Origin: Gordionus sp. m RMFG-2023
Lineage: Eukaryota; Nematomorpha; Gordioida; Chordodea; Parachordodidae
DNA length: 64,000 nt
Assembly (NCBI RefSeq): GCF_954871325.1
Contig: NC_088776.1
Span: 18,786,052-18,850,051 of the forward strand
Direction: 5' to 3'
A program made the position numbers and the translations under genes. The notes below the pieces were generated by a model. It was not told the origin of the DNA, searched no databases, and was given only the letters and a program-made list of their open reading frames with translations. This document shows, piece after piece, positions 25,401-35,830 of the stretch; within the stretch, counting starts at the first letter, position 1, and every line of letters begins with the position of its first letter.

Positions 25401-27481
25401 ATATACTTAAATAATTGTATGAGGAAATTGATAATTTTAAAAAAGATCCTAATCAAAAGGTAAAACTTATTGCAGAAATGGTTGGGGCTAAAGAAACGAG
25501 ACCTAGAATTACAGATTGTTGCTTCAATATAATATTTTTAAAAATCTTTCCAATAAATGTTATACTTAGCCTTTTTTAATTAGAAAAACTGTTGCATAGT
25601 TATCTTGCTGATAACGCAGAAGAATATTTTTAATTTCAATTGCACTTGATGATGTTCTTTCGCAGGTTAGTGGGAGATTTTCAGAAGACACAAAGTTAAA
25701 AAATCAGATGTATAGAGAAAGGGTTGAGGCTGAAAAATATTTTCAAACTAATAAGATTGAAGAGCTGTTTAAGAAGCACAATGATACTGCAAAGGTGGAA
25801 AGCTTTTCCTTAATAAGTATTCGTCGACATTAATACATGCCAAGAGAATCCCCCATAATTATTTTCTATATTATTTTAATCTTTGGCATGTTCATATTAC
25901 ATACCACTTTTGCATATTTCACTTTAAAATATTTATAGTTTTGAAACCTTTTTATATCATTTTTTTTTAAAATAAACATAAAAATTGAGTATACGTTTTT
26001 GTTAAAATGGATTTTATTTTTTAAACCACTTTCTATTCCTGGATCCGCACCTATAGATATATTTTATATCCAATTCCAGTAGATCATAACCGTTATTACA
26101 TAATATATACGATATAGAGTCCATTGAGATTTGGAAACTCTTAATTTCGAATCATTTACTATTTAAAAATTTAAAAATTCTGATTTTGCCAAATGTGTAG
26201 AGTACATACAATCTCAGATAATTTTCGCCATAAAGGTTTGTATATTTTTTAATTTATATTTAAAATTCTAAAAGAGTTTTTTTAAATTTCACGGCAAAAT
26301 AATTTGAAATTCGCAATGTTGGTACTCCATACATACTGAAATACATTTCAGGTTAAGTTAGATATTTAAAGTTTAGAAATCTGTTTTATTGGCCATGGAT
26401 TCTATATCCCAATACAAATATGTATAATACTAGAAATGGATGCATCCCGGCCTATATATATATATACTATTTAGGTTAATATTTTCATTACATTCTACTA
26501 TCTAATCTATTGATCTTTTTTTTATCTACTGTACATTTATATAATATATATATGTGAAAATCGTAAATAATTCCGTTGATTCTTCGTAACCATGCACAGT
26601 TTTTGTGATATACCTAGATTACAATATAATTTATTTGGTAGAATGGTTTCGCTAAGTAAGGATAAAATCAGATTCAGCAGGTTTAAATTTAAATAGAATC
26701 ACAAACCTAAAATATTTTATATAGAAAGAAACGTTTATTTTTGAGCAGCCCTAAACAAATTAAGAATTAACTTCTTAACAAACCTAAATGATAGAAGTTA
26801 GTGACACAATCTTTTAAAATTTTTAAATATAAGGCTAAGAGATTTTTTAAAAACTAATATCTTTTGGAGATTTAAGACTTATATTTTGGAAGATAGAAAT
26901 GGAAAAAGTATGTTGGGAATATTCAAATTTGAATCCTTGATATATAAAATTTTGAATTTGATGATTAACAAGTGAGTGAAATTAAGTTCTTATAATTTAA
27001 GTACGTGAAAAGGGGTCAAATAAGTGTGTTTCTAAATTAAAAATTGTTTTGGATGCACTCAGTTAAAATAAATTGCTAAGCACGCTTTTGTTCAATTGAT
27101 TAAGTATTTGTTTCTATATGCAAATCGTGTATAAATGCCTAAAAATTAAAAGCATATATATATAAAACCAATATATAAATAAATATCCGTCGATTATTCT
27201 AAAACATTTTTTTTTGTAAATAAAATAAGCAAGAAGAGCATAATTCTGTCCACGATCCGCTATTAAATAAATATCCAAATAAACTCGAAAATATTAATGC
27301 CTCGCCTATACCTATCGTTCCCGTTACAACTCATTCTAAAAAATCGGAAGCGATTGAGAAGTTTCTAGCTCTCACAAGTACTAATATGCATCAAAAAGAT
27401 ACCCATAAAATGGCCATTCCACCATCTATGCCACCCGGAGAAGATCAACAACAATACGCATATTATTATGGAGAAGAGTAG
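13452..27481 (+). CDS. Putative single-pass membrane protein, six exons, family unknown
   Basis: Proposed exons: 13452-13777, 17869-18074, 25307-25371, 25424-25459, 25666-25794 and 27230-27481 (stop TAG). Introns begin GT and end AG, and the phase agrees at all five junctions, which is unlikely by chance in DNA this rich in stops. The product is about 337 residues. Residues 1-44 are polar with N-glycosylation sites (NES, NKT). One membrane segment spans roughly 46-70 (LGLFFLGLIISSIITIF), followed by KRKRE, which suggests the tail is cytoplasmic. The tail is acidic, then helical and charged, with EEL, KIEELFKKH and QMYRERVEAEKYF blocks, and ends in a Q/Y-rich tract (EDQQQYAYYYGEE). There is no signal peptide. 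An in-frame TGA lies just before the ATG. The 25371 donor (TTA|GTATTA) and the first donor (AAG|GTTTAA) are weak. I do not recognise the family. The first exon might belong to a different gene. Confidence 0.45.
13831..14285. repeat. Interspersed repeat beginning CAGTGGTGTAGCCAGGAT
   Basis: The start, CAGTGGTGTAGCCAGGAT followed by a G-rich tract, is the end of a short interspersed repeat that I recognise from several animal genomes (CAGTGGCGTAGCCAGG with a poly-G tract). A candidate other end is the GGGCCCCCCCCCC tract near 14254-14268. No TIR pair or target duplication could be fixed. It lies just downstream of the first proposed exon of the membrane-protein gene, within the intron. Confidence 0.45.
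14640..14703 (+). repeat. Short tandem repeat, 18-19-bp unit, three copies
   Basis: Three nearly identical copies of ACAAAATAGAATAAATTG, differing at single positions, lie head to tail. Confidence 0.8.
15120..15260 (+). repeat. Single divergent copy of the ~135-bp dispersed repeat
   Basis: The segment TTATGCCAATATTTAATGC, CTGTTTGGTAAACAGTATG and ATTTGCAAAATAA follows the same order as in the arrays at 7690-8175 and 31260-32010. Confidence 0.4.
15261..17868. other. Intronic or intergenic AT-rich stretch
   Basis: If the six-exon gene model is right this is intron 1. No exon or element end was supported. A patch at 16048-16112 repeats GTCGGAGGGTATTTTTGT / GTCCGGTGTCTTTTTGGCC, a TTTTTGTCCG-like phrase that may be an old repeat, and it creates the 108-codon frame at 16044-16370, which I do not regard as a gene. 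A poly-C/poly-A patch lies at 17512-17538. Confidence 0.35.
19517..19650. repeat. Short foldback (inverted repeat) of 134 bp
   Basis: Arms of about 36 bases at 19517-19552 and 19614-19650 are inverted copies with few mismatches, including TTTTAGCCAAAATAATATTA on the left. They are separated by about 60 bases. The piece would fold into a hairpin and may be a tiny non-autonomous DNA element. No convincing target duplication was seen. Confidence 0.55.
20710..23213 (-). mobile_element. Decayed autonomous hAT element, 2504 bp
   Basis: Terminal inverted repeats CAGGGATCCAAACC and the complement GGTTTGATCCCTG bound the element. A near-perfect 8-bp duplication flanks it: GTTTTTTA at 20702-20709 and GTTTTATA at 23214-23221. 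Subterminal copies of CGGTTCGG and GGTTCAGGTTCGG lie within about 120 bases of each end. The interior carries hAT transposase remnants on the minus strand. It sits in intron 2 of the proposed membrane-protein gene, in the antisense direction. Confidence 0.85.
21050..22890 (-). pseudogene. Decayed hAT transposase
   Basis: Reading leftward, the remnants come in the expected order. First is the end of a BED zinc finger (NLERHLKR-H) near 22860-22890. Next come a DDNGFKKILDP segment near 22630 and the TTDNGANLIK block around 22300-22330, which holds the second catalytic aspartate followed by an acidic stretch. A helical middle lies at 21860-22054, and the C-terminal dimerisation region is at 21050-21420, including VERCFSTIKF and NLSETNLENILI. 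Stops and frame changes separate these blocks, so no functional protein is expected. The helical insertion and the dimerisation block are typical of hAT, and the full-length family is usually 550-650 residues. Confidence 0.75.
23913..24624. mobile_element. Non-autonomous hAT-type element, 712 bp
   Basis: A perfect 8-bp duplication GTATAAAA flanks the element at 23905-23912 and 24625-24632. The ends are CAGGGGTTCAAACC and the complement of CATGGATGCGAACCC, a shortened and diverged inverted repeat. Both subterminal zones are packed with GAACCCGGGTTC, a perfect palindrome, and AACCCGAACCCG words, while the ~450-base core is pure AT-rich filler with no coding remnant. It resembles an internal deletion product or MITE of a hAT family different from its neighbour at 20710-23213. 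Confidence 0.85.
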
Positions 27482-27676
27482 AAATTATTTTTTTAATAGA
27501 TGTAAGAAGATTTTTTTAAATTGGTTATAATATAGGTATAATAGTAGTTTCAAACTGTCTTCCAAATTACCTTTTCTATGTAAAGATTATAAATATGTGT
27601 ATACTACTAAGTTAATATTAATGTATTGTAATTATATTTAATATGTAGATGTACTTGCAAATTAAAGTTTTTAACA

Positions 27677-27682
27677 AATAAA
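27677..27682 (+). terminator. Candidate polyadenylation signal
   Basis: AATAAA lies 196 bases after the TAG at 27479-27481, preceded by an ATTAAA-like word at about 27661. In DNA this AT-rich such hexamers are common, so the assignment rests only on position. Confidence 0.3.
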
Positions 27683-28459
27683 TAATTATATTGGACATGA
27701 TAATTATAATTTTAATAGTATAACCGATTTTAAACTGATATAAAGAGGAAATATATAGCTAGCTCTTCCATCTTAGGGACGTGAAAAGTTTTTTCGATAG
27801 TGTCATCTCAGGAGCATCGTTTTCTTTCATTTGTCATATATTTTAATATTTTATTTGATTAATTGACAATAATTTAACAGCTTAAATTTCTTCCCTTTAT
27901 CGATTTCTAAAATTGAAATCATTGGTCAACTTTTCTTAATTTCTTTATAACTATAGTTATGCTGTCACAAATAACACGAATATTAATTTTAAATCTGAAT
28001 GAGAAATTTTGAACAATCTTTTATACTATGTTTATCAAAAAAAAATAGAGTTTGATATCTACCACTAAGTGTCACTGTTTTTTAATATTCGTATTTTATT
28101 AAAGAATATATGGAACTATGTATTAGCAAATCTTATAAAAAATATATCGAGTTTATAGAAAAGTGAGATAAATAAAATGCTTTTGGTAATAAAATAACTC
28201 GACCTTCAATTTTTTTTCAAAAACGGGCTAGATAGGTTCTTATGTGTTGATTTTTAACAAATTTTTTTATAATTATAAATTATAATATTTAGGTTATCAA
28301 ACAAGTTTTTATTAACACCTAACAAAAATGATAATTCTGTAAGTTGAAAATATTATCAAAAGAAGTTCTTATACTCATAAAATTATGTTTTTTTAATCCT
28401 TAAAGAATAAAGACTAATTCTGATGTTTATATCAAACACCCGAAAAAACTTTTCCCACA

Positions 28460-28830
28460 GTGTCAGGCCTTATTAGCCGATTAAATATAAAATTAATGCA
28501 AGATAACGCTCCTTCGCATAGCGCTTTATACACAGGAATTTTTGTCATCGAATTGCTCACAATTTATAAAATCTACTTAATGGCACCCCCTAGCATCCCT
28601 GATCTAAATTACTGGATTATCAACTTCAACTTCAAATTTAAGATTTTCGTTTATAAAAAGGCTACATTTTGGATCTTTAGAGGAACTTGAAAAGAAAATT
28701 GGAAAATTGTGGCCCTTAATTTCACAAAAAAAATTAAGCTTGCCATCGGTCCGTGGAAGAAGATATTGTAGGTTGTTAGACAAAAAAAAGGAGGACTGAC
28801 CCAACATATCTTTATTAATAATATTTAAGT
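28460..28830 (+). mobile_element. Tc1/mariner transposase 3' half, decayed
   Basis: The plus strand reads MQDNAPSHSA, the segment with the second catalytic aspartate of Tc1/mariner transposases, then about 30 residues later PPSIPDLN, the usual SPDLNPIE site of the third acidic residue. Here the residues after N are changed. After a frame change the same strand gives LEELEKKIGKLW and LPSVRGRRYCRLLDKK, matching the usual C-terminal MPRRCQAVI-KAKGG region. The N-terminal paired-like domain and both terminal repeats are not visible, so this is a dead fragment. It lies about 1 kb downstream of the membrane-protein gene. Confidence 0.75.
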
Positions 28831-30439
28831 ATTTTGATAATTCTATAATAGTATAAACAATGATTAAACAGTATTTTTTTTAAATTTCTATTTATTCATT
28901 AATAATTTTATAAAAAAACATGTTTCTAATAATTATTATATAACTTCATACATTTTATGTAAATGCCTCATAATCTTTTTTCATGAAATAAAATTTGTTA
29001 AAATATAGACATTTTTGGGTTTCTAATAATGTTCAATTTTTTGAAAGGCGATAGAAGAACTATGAATAAGCACATTTCTGCAAAAAAACATATTTTAAAA
29101 AATTTATCACCTAAGAGGTTTTGCAGTGTGACCTACGATTTCTTCAAAAAAATATTATTTTTAAAAAAACGAATAAAGCGTTTTAGAACTGTACAAATTT
29201 CAATATTTCTTTCTTCTACTTATAGCTATGGTCACGAAATATAAATGATTAATAGTTAGTTTACTTCCTAGATCAAGAGTTTACACTAGTCTTTGCAATT
29301 TGTAATGAGATCAGGATCGGGCCGCGGGTTTTATGATTAAAGAATTGAGTAGGTGTTACTAAAATCGGGCCGAGATTAAAAAAATAATTCATGTTTATCT
29401 TCTTTTATTAAAAATAAAATTTTGATGGAATTAGTAGAAGTCTACATGACCAAAAATTCGTTGGAGGCAAACCCCCCCCCCTTTATCTACCCCTAACCCA
29501 TAAAATAAAGTTTCTACTTCGGCCGAGATATTCGTCCAACCAATATACTAAAAATATTTAAATAAGCCACTGTTTATAAAATCCCAAAAACATCCTAATT
29601 AAAACTATTTCAGGTATCATAATTTAGGCTAAAAATAGCACATAAATAATAGCTTGGTGATTCAACTTTTTGTTACTAGTCATTATCTAAAAATGACACA
29701 GGCGTGTATAAATTCAAATCTTACTAAAATATTATATGTGAATGAAGGATTTCGAATTTAATTACAAATGGCCCCTATTCCCCCCCCCCGCACTCTCGTC
29801 TTATGTAGAGTAGCCACTGATTAAAACAAAACAATTCGTTTTCATTATATTTAACTCTATAAAAGAATTATAATATATATTTTGATTAAAATTTTTGAAC
29901 TATCCAAAAATTGGCAAAAAAATTAATTTGCATGGAGCTGAATACGTATGCAATTCTTAAAAATAAAAGTAGGATAAAATTACGATTCCAAAAAACACGA
30001 CCGATAAATGATCACAAAAAAAGTATTCTCCAAAGAAACTCATTGTGTTTGCCAGTATCACTTAAAATTAAAACCAGAGGTCATCTCACTACTCCTAAAG
30101 TGGAATTAAAGAAATTAGTTCTTATAAAAATGGCTACTTAAAAATATTAAACTCTGAATGGGGAAAAATGTGAACTAGCTTATGTTTTAAAAAGAAGAAC
30201 ATACTCCAGAAACAAGAGGGAAAGGTAAAATAAGCTAGATTGATCGTGATTACAAATTAAATTATATTAATGACACAGAAAGACGACAAAATCGAATTAA
30301 AATTCCTTGAACGCCAGAAATCATTTATAGATATTAATAAAATTGACGAAAGGCTCTCAAACAATAGATTGAAGAAATTTATATAAAAAAGGGAAATAAT
30401 ATAATGATATCGATATCTAAAAGTTAAATAACAATAGAA
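28831..30439. other. AT-rich intergenic stretch
   Basis: No supported gene. Poly-C runs occur at 29471-29480 and near 29781-29790. A patch near 29313-29385 with ATCGGGCCGCGGG and ATCGGGCCGAG resembles the subterminal words of the small hAT element at 9125-9541 and may be a worn relic. The plus frame at 29911-30141 is basic and lysine-rich but matches nothing I know. Confidence 0.4.
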
Positions 30440-30765
30440 TAGTTCATGCGCGTAACCAATGGAGAGGTGAGCGGAATTTTACCCATCGCAAATTTTTTTT
30501 CTCCCCTACACACCTCCCACCCCCCTCTACCAAAAAATGTATGCAATATATCATTATAAGGAAGATTTGAAAGGATAATTAGTAAAAGTTAATAACTTTT
30601 TAAAATAACGACTAAAATTCAGATTTTTTTAAAAAAAAGGATTAAAAAGTGAAAACCCATATTTTTATAAAAATCTAATATAGCCCATAGCTTACAAAAG
30701 TGGACTAAAGATCTCCAATAAAATTCATATGGAAAAATTAATCTAATACCCCCCCCCCCCCCACT
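30440..30765. repeat. Dispersed repeat with poly-C tract, copy 2
   Basis: Aligns by eye with 8390-8765: CGCGTAACCAATGGAGAGGT near the start, a C-rich tract, CAATATATCATTATAAGGAA, GTTAATAACTTTTTAAAATA, ACTAAAGATCTCCAATAAAA and a terminal poly-C run near 30750-30762. Confidence 0.65.
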
Positions 30766-31259
30766 TAGCAAAATCCTGTATACTAATGGAATAGTTTCAG
30801 AAAATATCGAAGGGAATATATATAAAACTGTGTAGTACTATTACTATGAGAAAGAAGATTTAAAAAAATGTTAAATATAATCCAAGCCTTTGATTTAGCT
30901 ATGTAGGACAATTTATTAAAAAAGGAAGACAGGCGTGCATCTAATAACGAATAAAAGTGGTTCAATAGCTACATCGATTATAATCTAATTACCGTGAGAA
31001 GATCTTTGAATATAAAAATAGAAATGAATTAACCGAGATAACAAGTTATCAACGTACTTTATAGCTATGTGATCATTAATTATGACTTTCATTAACTCAA
31101 TCTTATTATTGATATCCCAAATATCATATCTCCATATTTTTGTTTAGATCCTTATCAATGCTAAATCATATTTATACATTTAAACCTATTTATTAACACT
31201 ACCACATTCGCTAAATAAATTCATAAACAATAAAAATAACAGGACTTTATAAGGTCTCT

Positions 31260-32010
31260 GAAGTTTTGGAATGCTTTGAAACCTATGCCAAAATTTAATG
31301 TTTTAATTGCACCTATTTTTGTTTCATATTATAAGTTGTTAGTAAAATAATAGATGATAGCTAAGACTGACTAATGACTTTAAGAAGAATTCTGTAACAA
31401 ATGATAATATTTAGTGCTTGTGTTTTATATCATACATATAATAACCGTTTATGATTTATAAGCAGAATAAGTAAGTTTTGATATCGGGCAAAAATTTAAA
31501 ATAATTAAAAATATATTCTAAAACTTAAGCCAATATATTCGTCCTGATATCGATAAAATTAACCATTGAGTTATGTCATAATCTAAATAGAAAGAGTAAA
31601 ATTGGCAAAATGACTTGAAATAATTTCGGAAACCTATACCAATATTTCGAGCTTAATTTATGCCTTCATATTATATTAGGATATCTACAGATACCGTTTA
31701 TGGGTTATAATCTAAATAGCCAAAATTAAAAATTACAGCACTAATTCTCTTGTGTGTAGAAATATTTAGTGCCTAATTTATGTCTCCATATTTTTCAAAC
31801 GAAAATTGAATCAACCAAAAGTGAACTATGAGAAAAATAAGAAGATTTTGATCTTTTTAATATCAAGATTCAAGAATAATGTGACACAAATTTTAAAACA
31901 CCTGCCAATATTTAGTGCGTTAATATTAATAAAGCCTAATATAGGGGGAATCACCCATACTGAGTTATGAGTAAAATAAAATAATTTAGGCCTGGAAACC
32001 TAAGCTAATA
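31260..32010 (+). repeat. Array of the ~135-bp degenerate repeat, about five to six copies
   Basis: Phrases such as GAAACCTATGCCAAAATTTA, AATATTTAGTGCCTAATTTA, a CATATTATA or CATATTTTTCAAAC block, and ACCGTTTATGATTTATAAGC recur in fixed order every 110-150 bases. Copies have diverged strongly, so the array is old. A further copy lies at 32330-32475. Confidence 0.65.
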
Positions 32011-32320
32011 TTTTATTGGGGTAATTGGGTGGGGGTGGGACTAGAAATCTCCCCTTGCTTAATTTGCCGTTTTCATAAATAACATTTAAGGCTAATTTTA
32101 AAAAAAAATCCAAAACATTTCCCCCCTTCGCCCCAATAAATGAATACAATATATCATTAACCATATTTTTTTTAAAAAAAAATTGTGTATAAGTTAATCA
32201 TATCTTAAAATAATGTCTATAATATAAATCTTGAGAAGAAAATAAAACAAAAAAATGTAATCCACCAAAGGTCTTCAATGAGGGAGGCGAAATAAAATTT
32301 TAAATTATCCCCCCCCCCCT
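31995..32320. repeat. Dispersed repeat with poly-C tract, copy 3 (divergent)
   Basis: The order of words in the copies at 8390-8765 and 30440-30765 is kept: a G-rich start, TTGCCGTTTTCATAAATAAC, a C-rich tract, TACAATATATCATTA, a GTTAATCATATCTTAAAATA segment, AAAGGTCTTCAATG and a closing poly-C run. Confidence 0.5.
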
Positions 32321-32475
32321 CACAATATTTAGTGTCTTATTTTTATTAATACTAATATCAAAGGGTATCCCGATATTAAATTATGACCAAAATAGAAGCG
32401 TGAATGATGATTAGATAAATTCTGAAACCAATGCCTAAATTTAGTGCTTATTTTGCTTCATATTCCCTTTCAAAA

Positions 32476-33699
32476 AAAATAAATAATAATATTTTTTTAA
32501 CATAAAAAAAAATTATGCCCTTCTATTATCATATTCAGATATTTTATATTAAAAGTTATTATTATTATTATATTTCCTTTTTAGCATTTAGAATATCATA
32601 ATAATACATTTCTTAAGGATTCATTCAGATATTGTATTTTATGGTTTTTTTCTTTTTTAAAAAAATGCTTTCCGATTAGAAAATCAACTTTTGATTACTT
32701 TTATTTTATGCATTCATTTGTAATTCAAAAATAAAATTCGGGTATGTTAAAAAAGTCGAATATGGAGTTTAGCGATGAATACAAAATGTACGCAGATATC
32801 ATTGACCTCCATACTGTTGAAACATGATCAAATTAAAATAGTATAATTTAACAGTTTTAGTGAACAAAGAGCTATATTGAATGTTCAATATTCCTTAGCA
32901 TTTTGATAAAATAAATATCAACGGTTAATTTTAAATCTCAAGAAAAATATTGACAAATAAATAATGTAATAAGGGACGAATTACGACATCAACTTTCCTA
33001 GTTAAAGAACAAGAAAAAGACCTAATACAAATACCTTGCTAAAATATTTCTCATATTATTGAATTTATTAAATTTCAATTTTTTTATTTCAAAATCTATT
33101 CTTCATATATCAATATATTACAATATAATTTTTCTTCTTTTTTTATAAAATGTCTCAATTTTTATTAATTCAATCCACAAAAAGTCAAAAGTTAATAGTA
33201 AAAACAAACAAAGTCAATTTTTTATCACTTCTCGAAAAATAACAAAAATAAATAATATTTTTGATTGACATTTTATAATATATATGTATAAATATATATC
33301 ATAATAGTACAAAACTACAACACGCCCACTCTTCATAGGCCACGTGTTCATTATCCCTAAATATAATTTCATATAATTTATAATATTCGCTTCATTTTCA
33401 TAATCTCCAAATTCTCTTCATTTATTTGATATCATTCCTTCATAATCCTCATGTCTTACATTTGTGTCATAGCTCTTGGTCATCTATACTCCCATATTTC
33501 AATCATTTTCTTATCTTCCAACACATCCGGGTTATATGTAAACATATATGATAAATATATTTTCAAAATATTATAATCAAAATATATGAAACTTCTAAAT
33601 ATAACTTCTTTCCCAACATAATTACTCAATATTTTGGTCTCAAATGAAATTTGAATTTTCATTTACATTTGTATTATAAAAAAAACTACATATTATAAT
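32476..33699. other. AT-rich stretch upstream of the MULE
   Basis: No gene supported. The sequence ATAAATATATATCATAATAGTACAAAACTA around 33290-33320 is repeated almost exactly at about 53042-53075, so one border of a repeated element may lie here. The 60-codon minus frame at 33480-33662 is not convincing. Confidence 0.35.
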
Positions 33700-33890
33700 A
33701 AATTTGTGATCTACGCTATTATTTTGTTAAAATTTAATATAATTATGTAAATATAATATTGTACAATTTAATAATAATATGTAAATATAATTTTGTGACA
33801 TATATATAATATTTTGTTAACATTTGTAAATACAATTCTGTGACATATATACAATATTCTGTTAACATTTGTAAAATAACTTCTGGTTTT
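33700..33890 (+). repeat. Tandem repeat, ~50-bp unit, about three copies
   Basis: Units contain GTAAATATAATTTTGTGACA, TATATATAATATTTTGTTAAC and ATTTGTAAATACAATTCTGTG. The last two copies are nearly identical. Confidence 0.6.
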
Positions 33891-33924
33891 GCCATAGCCT
33901 TTCAAACTTTTATCTCAAATCAAA

Positions 33925-35829
33925 ATAATTCAGGTGCTTATCATGTTATTAATTCAGATGTTGGAATTGAAAGTATTCAATACACTAATTGACAATTACT
34001 AAATTATATTTATAGGTAATGGTGATCTCCCTTTAGAAGTAGCCAATGTGTTAATAGATTTACATCAAAATATTAGTGGTAAAAATATGTTTGGCTATTT
34101 TTTTTTATTAATTTTAAAAAAAAATTAAATACAGAATGTGACATATTATAGTAACCCTTGATGTATAATATAGCTAGGCTATTTTTTAATTATATTTAGG
34201 CATGATCTTGGAATAATTAAAAAAATATTACATCTTTTTTAAAGATAAATAATAAATCAATAATTATTTATTTGCTTTATTTATTTTTTTAAGTATCTGG
34301 TTCTGTCTGATCTTTTCATAAATATTAGAGCTCCATATTAATCATATTAATATATGATTTTTATATTTATTAAGATCCTCAATTTATAAATCTCAAAAAG
34401 GAAAACTGCTTCTCTTTTTCCAAAATTATTTATATCAATATGCTTATCAAAAAGATGATAGAATACACTATCATTGCAGAAAGGTTGGCTGCAAGGCTTC
34501 ATGTAAATTTGATGGAATTTACACAACCTATGGTTTGCATGAACACCAAAATGAAATTGGTCAGTTTGAAAAACTGAAAACTCACAAGGTTCTAGAGGAT
34601 ATTGTTGCCGAAAATCCTCTAGAGACAAGGCACAATATTTATGAAAAGGCCTTGAATAAAAGATGCCTGGAAACGCCCTCCATCGAAATGTATCCAGAGG
34701 CAATGCCCTCATTTGTTTCAATTAAGAGTATAATTGACAGATTGTTACAAAAAAAATCGGCCCACTTTGACTCAGTCTGTGGATGAACTAGTATTATTAC
34801 TAGAATACATCACCACAAATAAGGGGGAGATTTTTTTAATTAATAATGATAATAATATGCTTGTGTTTGGTACATGTGAAATGCTAAAACTTGTAGAAAT
34901 ATGTGATGGTGATAGCATGACAGCATCTTTTATGTCGTTCCTCGACTGTACTGTCAATTGTATAGTATCCATATAATGTATTAAGAAGTTATGATACCGA
35001 TTATATATGCCCTCCTCCCCGAGAAAAATAGAGGGACATATATTGAATTATTTCAAATTATCTTGCAATTTTGCTCGATGAAAAATATCCGATTCAATCC
35101 TTGATTTGGACAAACTGATTACGAGGCCTCAGCTATATCGGCACTTAGGTTTGTTTTTCCCAATATGTCCATAAAAGGTTTATTTATAACATTGTATATT
35201 ATAATTAAAAAAATTAAGGCTGTTTTTTTCACTAATCCCAGGCTCTTTAGCGTAAATGTCAGGCGCTGGGTTTAGTTAGCGGTTATTTGCATAATACTAC
35301 CATTCATCAAGTTGTTAGACGAATGACCACTTTGCCATTTTGCAAAAAAGAACATATTTCTGAGGTACGGGCATCATGCCATGCTCTGTCTGCTGAATAT
35401 CCTTTGCTCAAAAATTTTATGGAGTATATGGATTTTACATAGCTTGGAGTTAATGCCATATTCCCCCAAAATATATGGACCAGGTAATTAAAACATTTAA
35501 ATATTAACTTTACTTATAATCAATTTAGGTATCAAGTTGACGGCCCTAGAACAAACAACCACCTGGAGGGGTATCATCATGCCCTCAAGAGAAAAACAAA
35601 CGTGGCTCATCCAAATATTTATTGTCTGATAAATATTTTAAAAAGACACAAACATTCGAGTGAGCTTAAGGTCTTACAAATCAATAGTGGGTTGAACGTG
35701 AGGAGAAAAAATAAAAAATACGTTCAATTAAATATTAACATTGATAATCTAACTCGTATATACGAGCGTACAAATGAAATATATCCTTTTTTAGATAATG
35801 TTTCATATTTTATAAAACAACAATCATAA
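33925..35829 (+). mobile_element. MULE (Mutator-like) DNA transposon coding region, terminal repeats not found
   Basis: A plus-strand block of MULE transposase homology is preceded by two small open segments at about 33880-33990 and 34016-34083. The second is bounded by a TATAG acceptor-like site and a GTAAAA donor-like site, so they may be upstream exons. MULE terminal repeats are often long, but none was recognised. The downstream side is interrupted by a hAT insertion at 35831, directly at the stop codon. A short second copy of the same transposase lies at 42690-42805. Confidence 0.65.
34371..35829 (+). pseudogene. MULE transposase with FLYWCH-type zinc finger, decayed
   Basis: The N-terminal part reads SQKGKLLLFFQNYLYQY then HYHCRKVGCKAS and YGLHEHQNE. 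This is the C-x4-5-C ... H-x-H pattern of FLYWCH fingers, which serve as DNA-binding domains in animal MULEs. A linker (34560-34780) is followed by TNKGEIFLI and MLVFGT, then FYVVPRLYCQLYSIH, a segment just after the first catalytic aspartate of MULEs. Further blocks are ASAISALRFVFPN, then KCQALGL near 35250, SCHALSAEYPLLKNFMEYM, and RYQVDGPRTNNHLEGYHHAL, the conserved RTNN-EG motif before the last acidic residue. The blocks lie in several frames, partly because of short introns (for example GTAATT...TTTAG at 35484-35528) and partly through mutations. The final frame ends at TAA in 35827-35829. Confidence 0.75.
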
Positions 35830-35830
35830 C

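Noticed and set aside
29911-30141. Lysine-rich 76-codon frame as a possible Tc1-type DNA-binding domain
   Set aside because: No helix-turn-helix pattern could be recognised and it lies downstream of, not before, the Tc1-like fragment.
34347-34721. 124-codon minus frame across the FLYWCH region
   Set aside because: It is antisense to the recognisable FLYWCH finger and MULE transposase coding on the plus strand.
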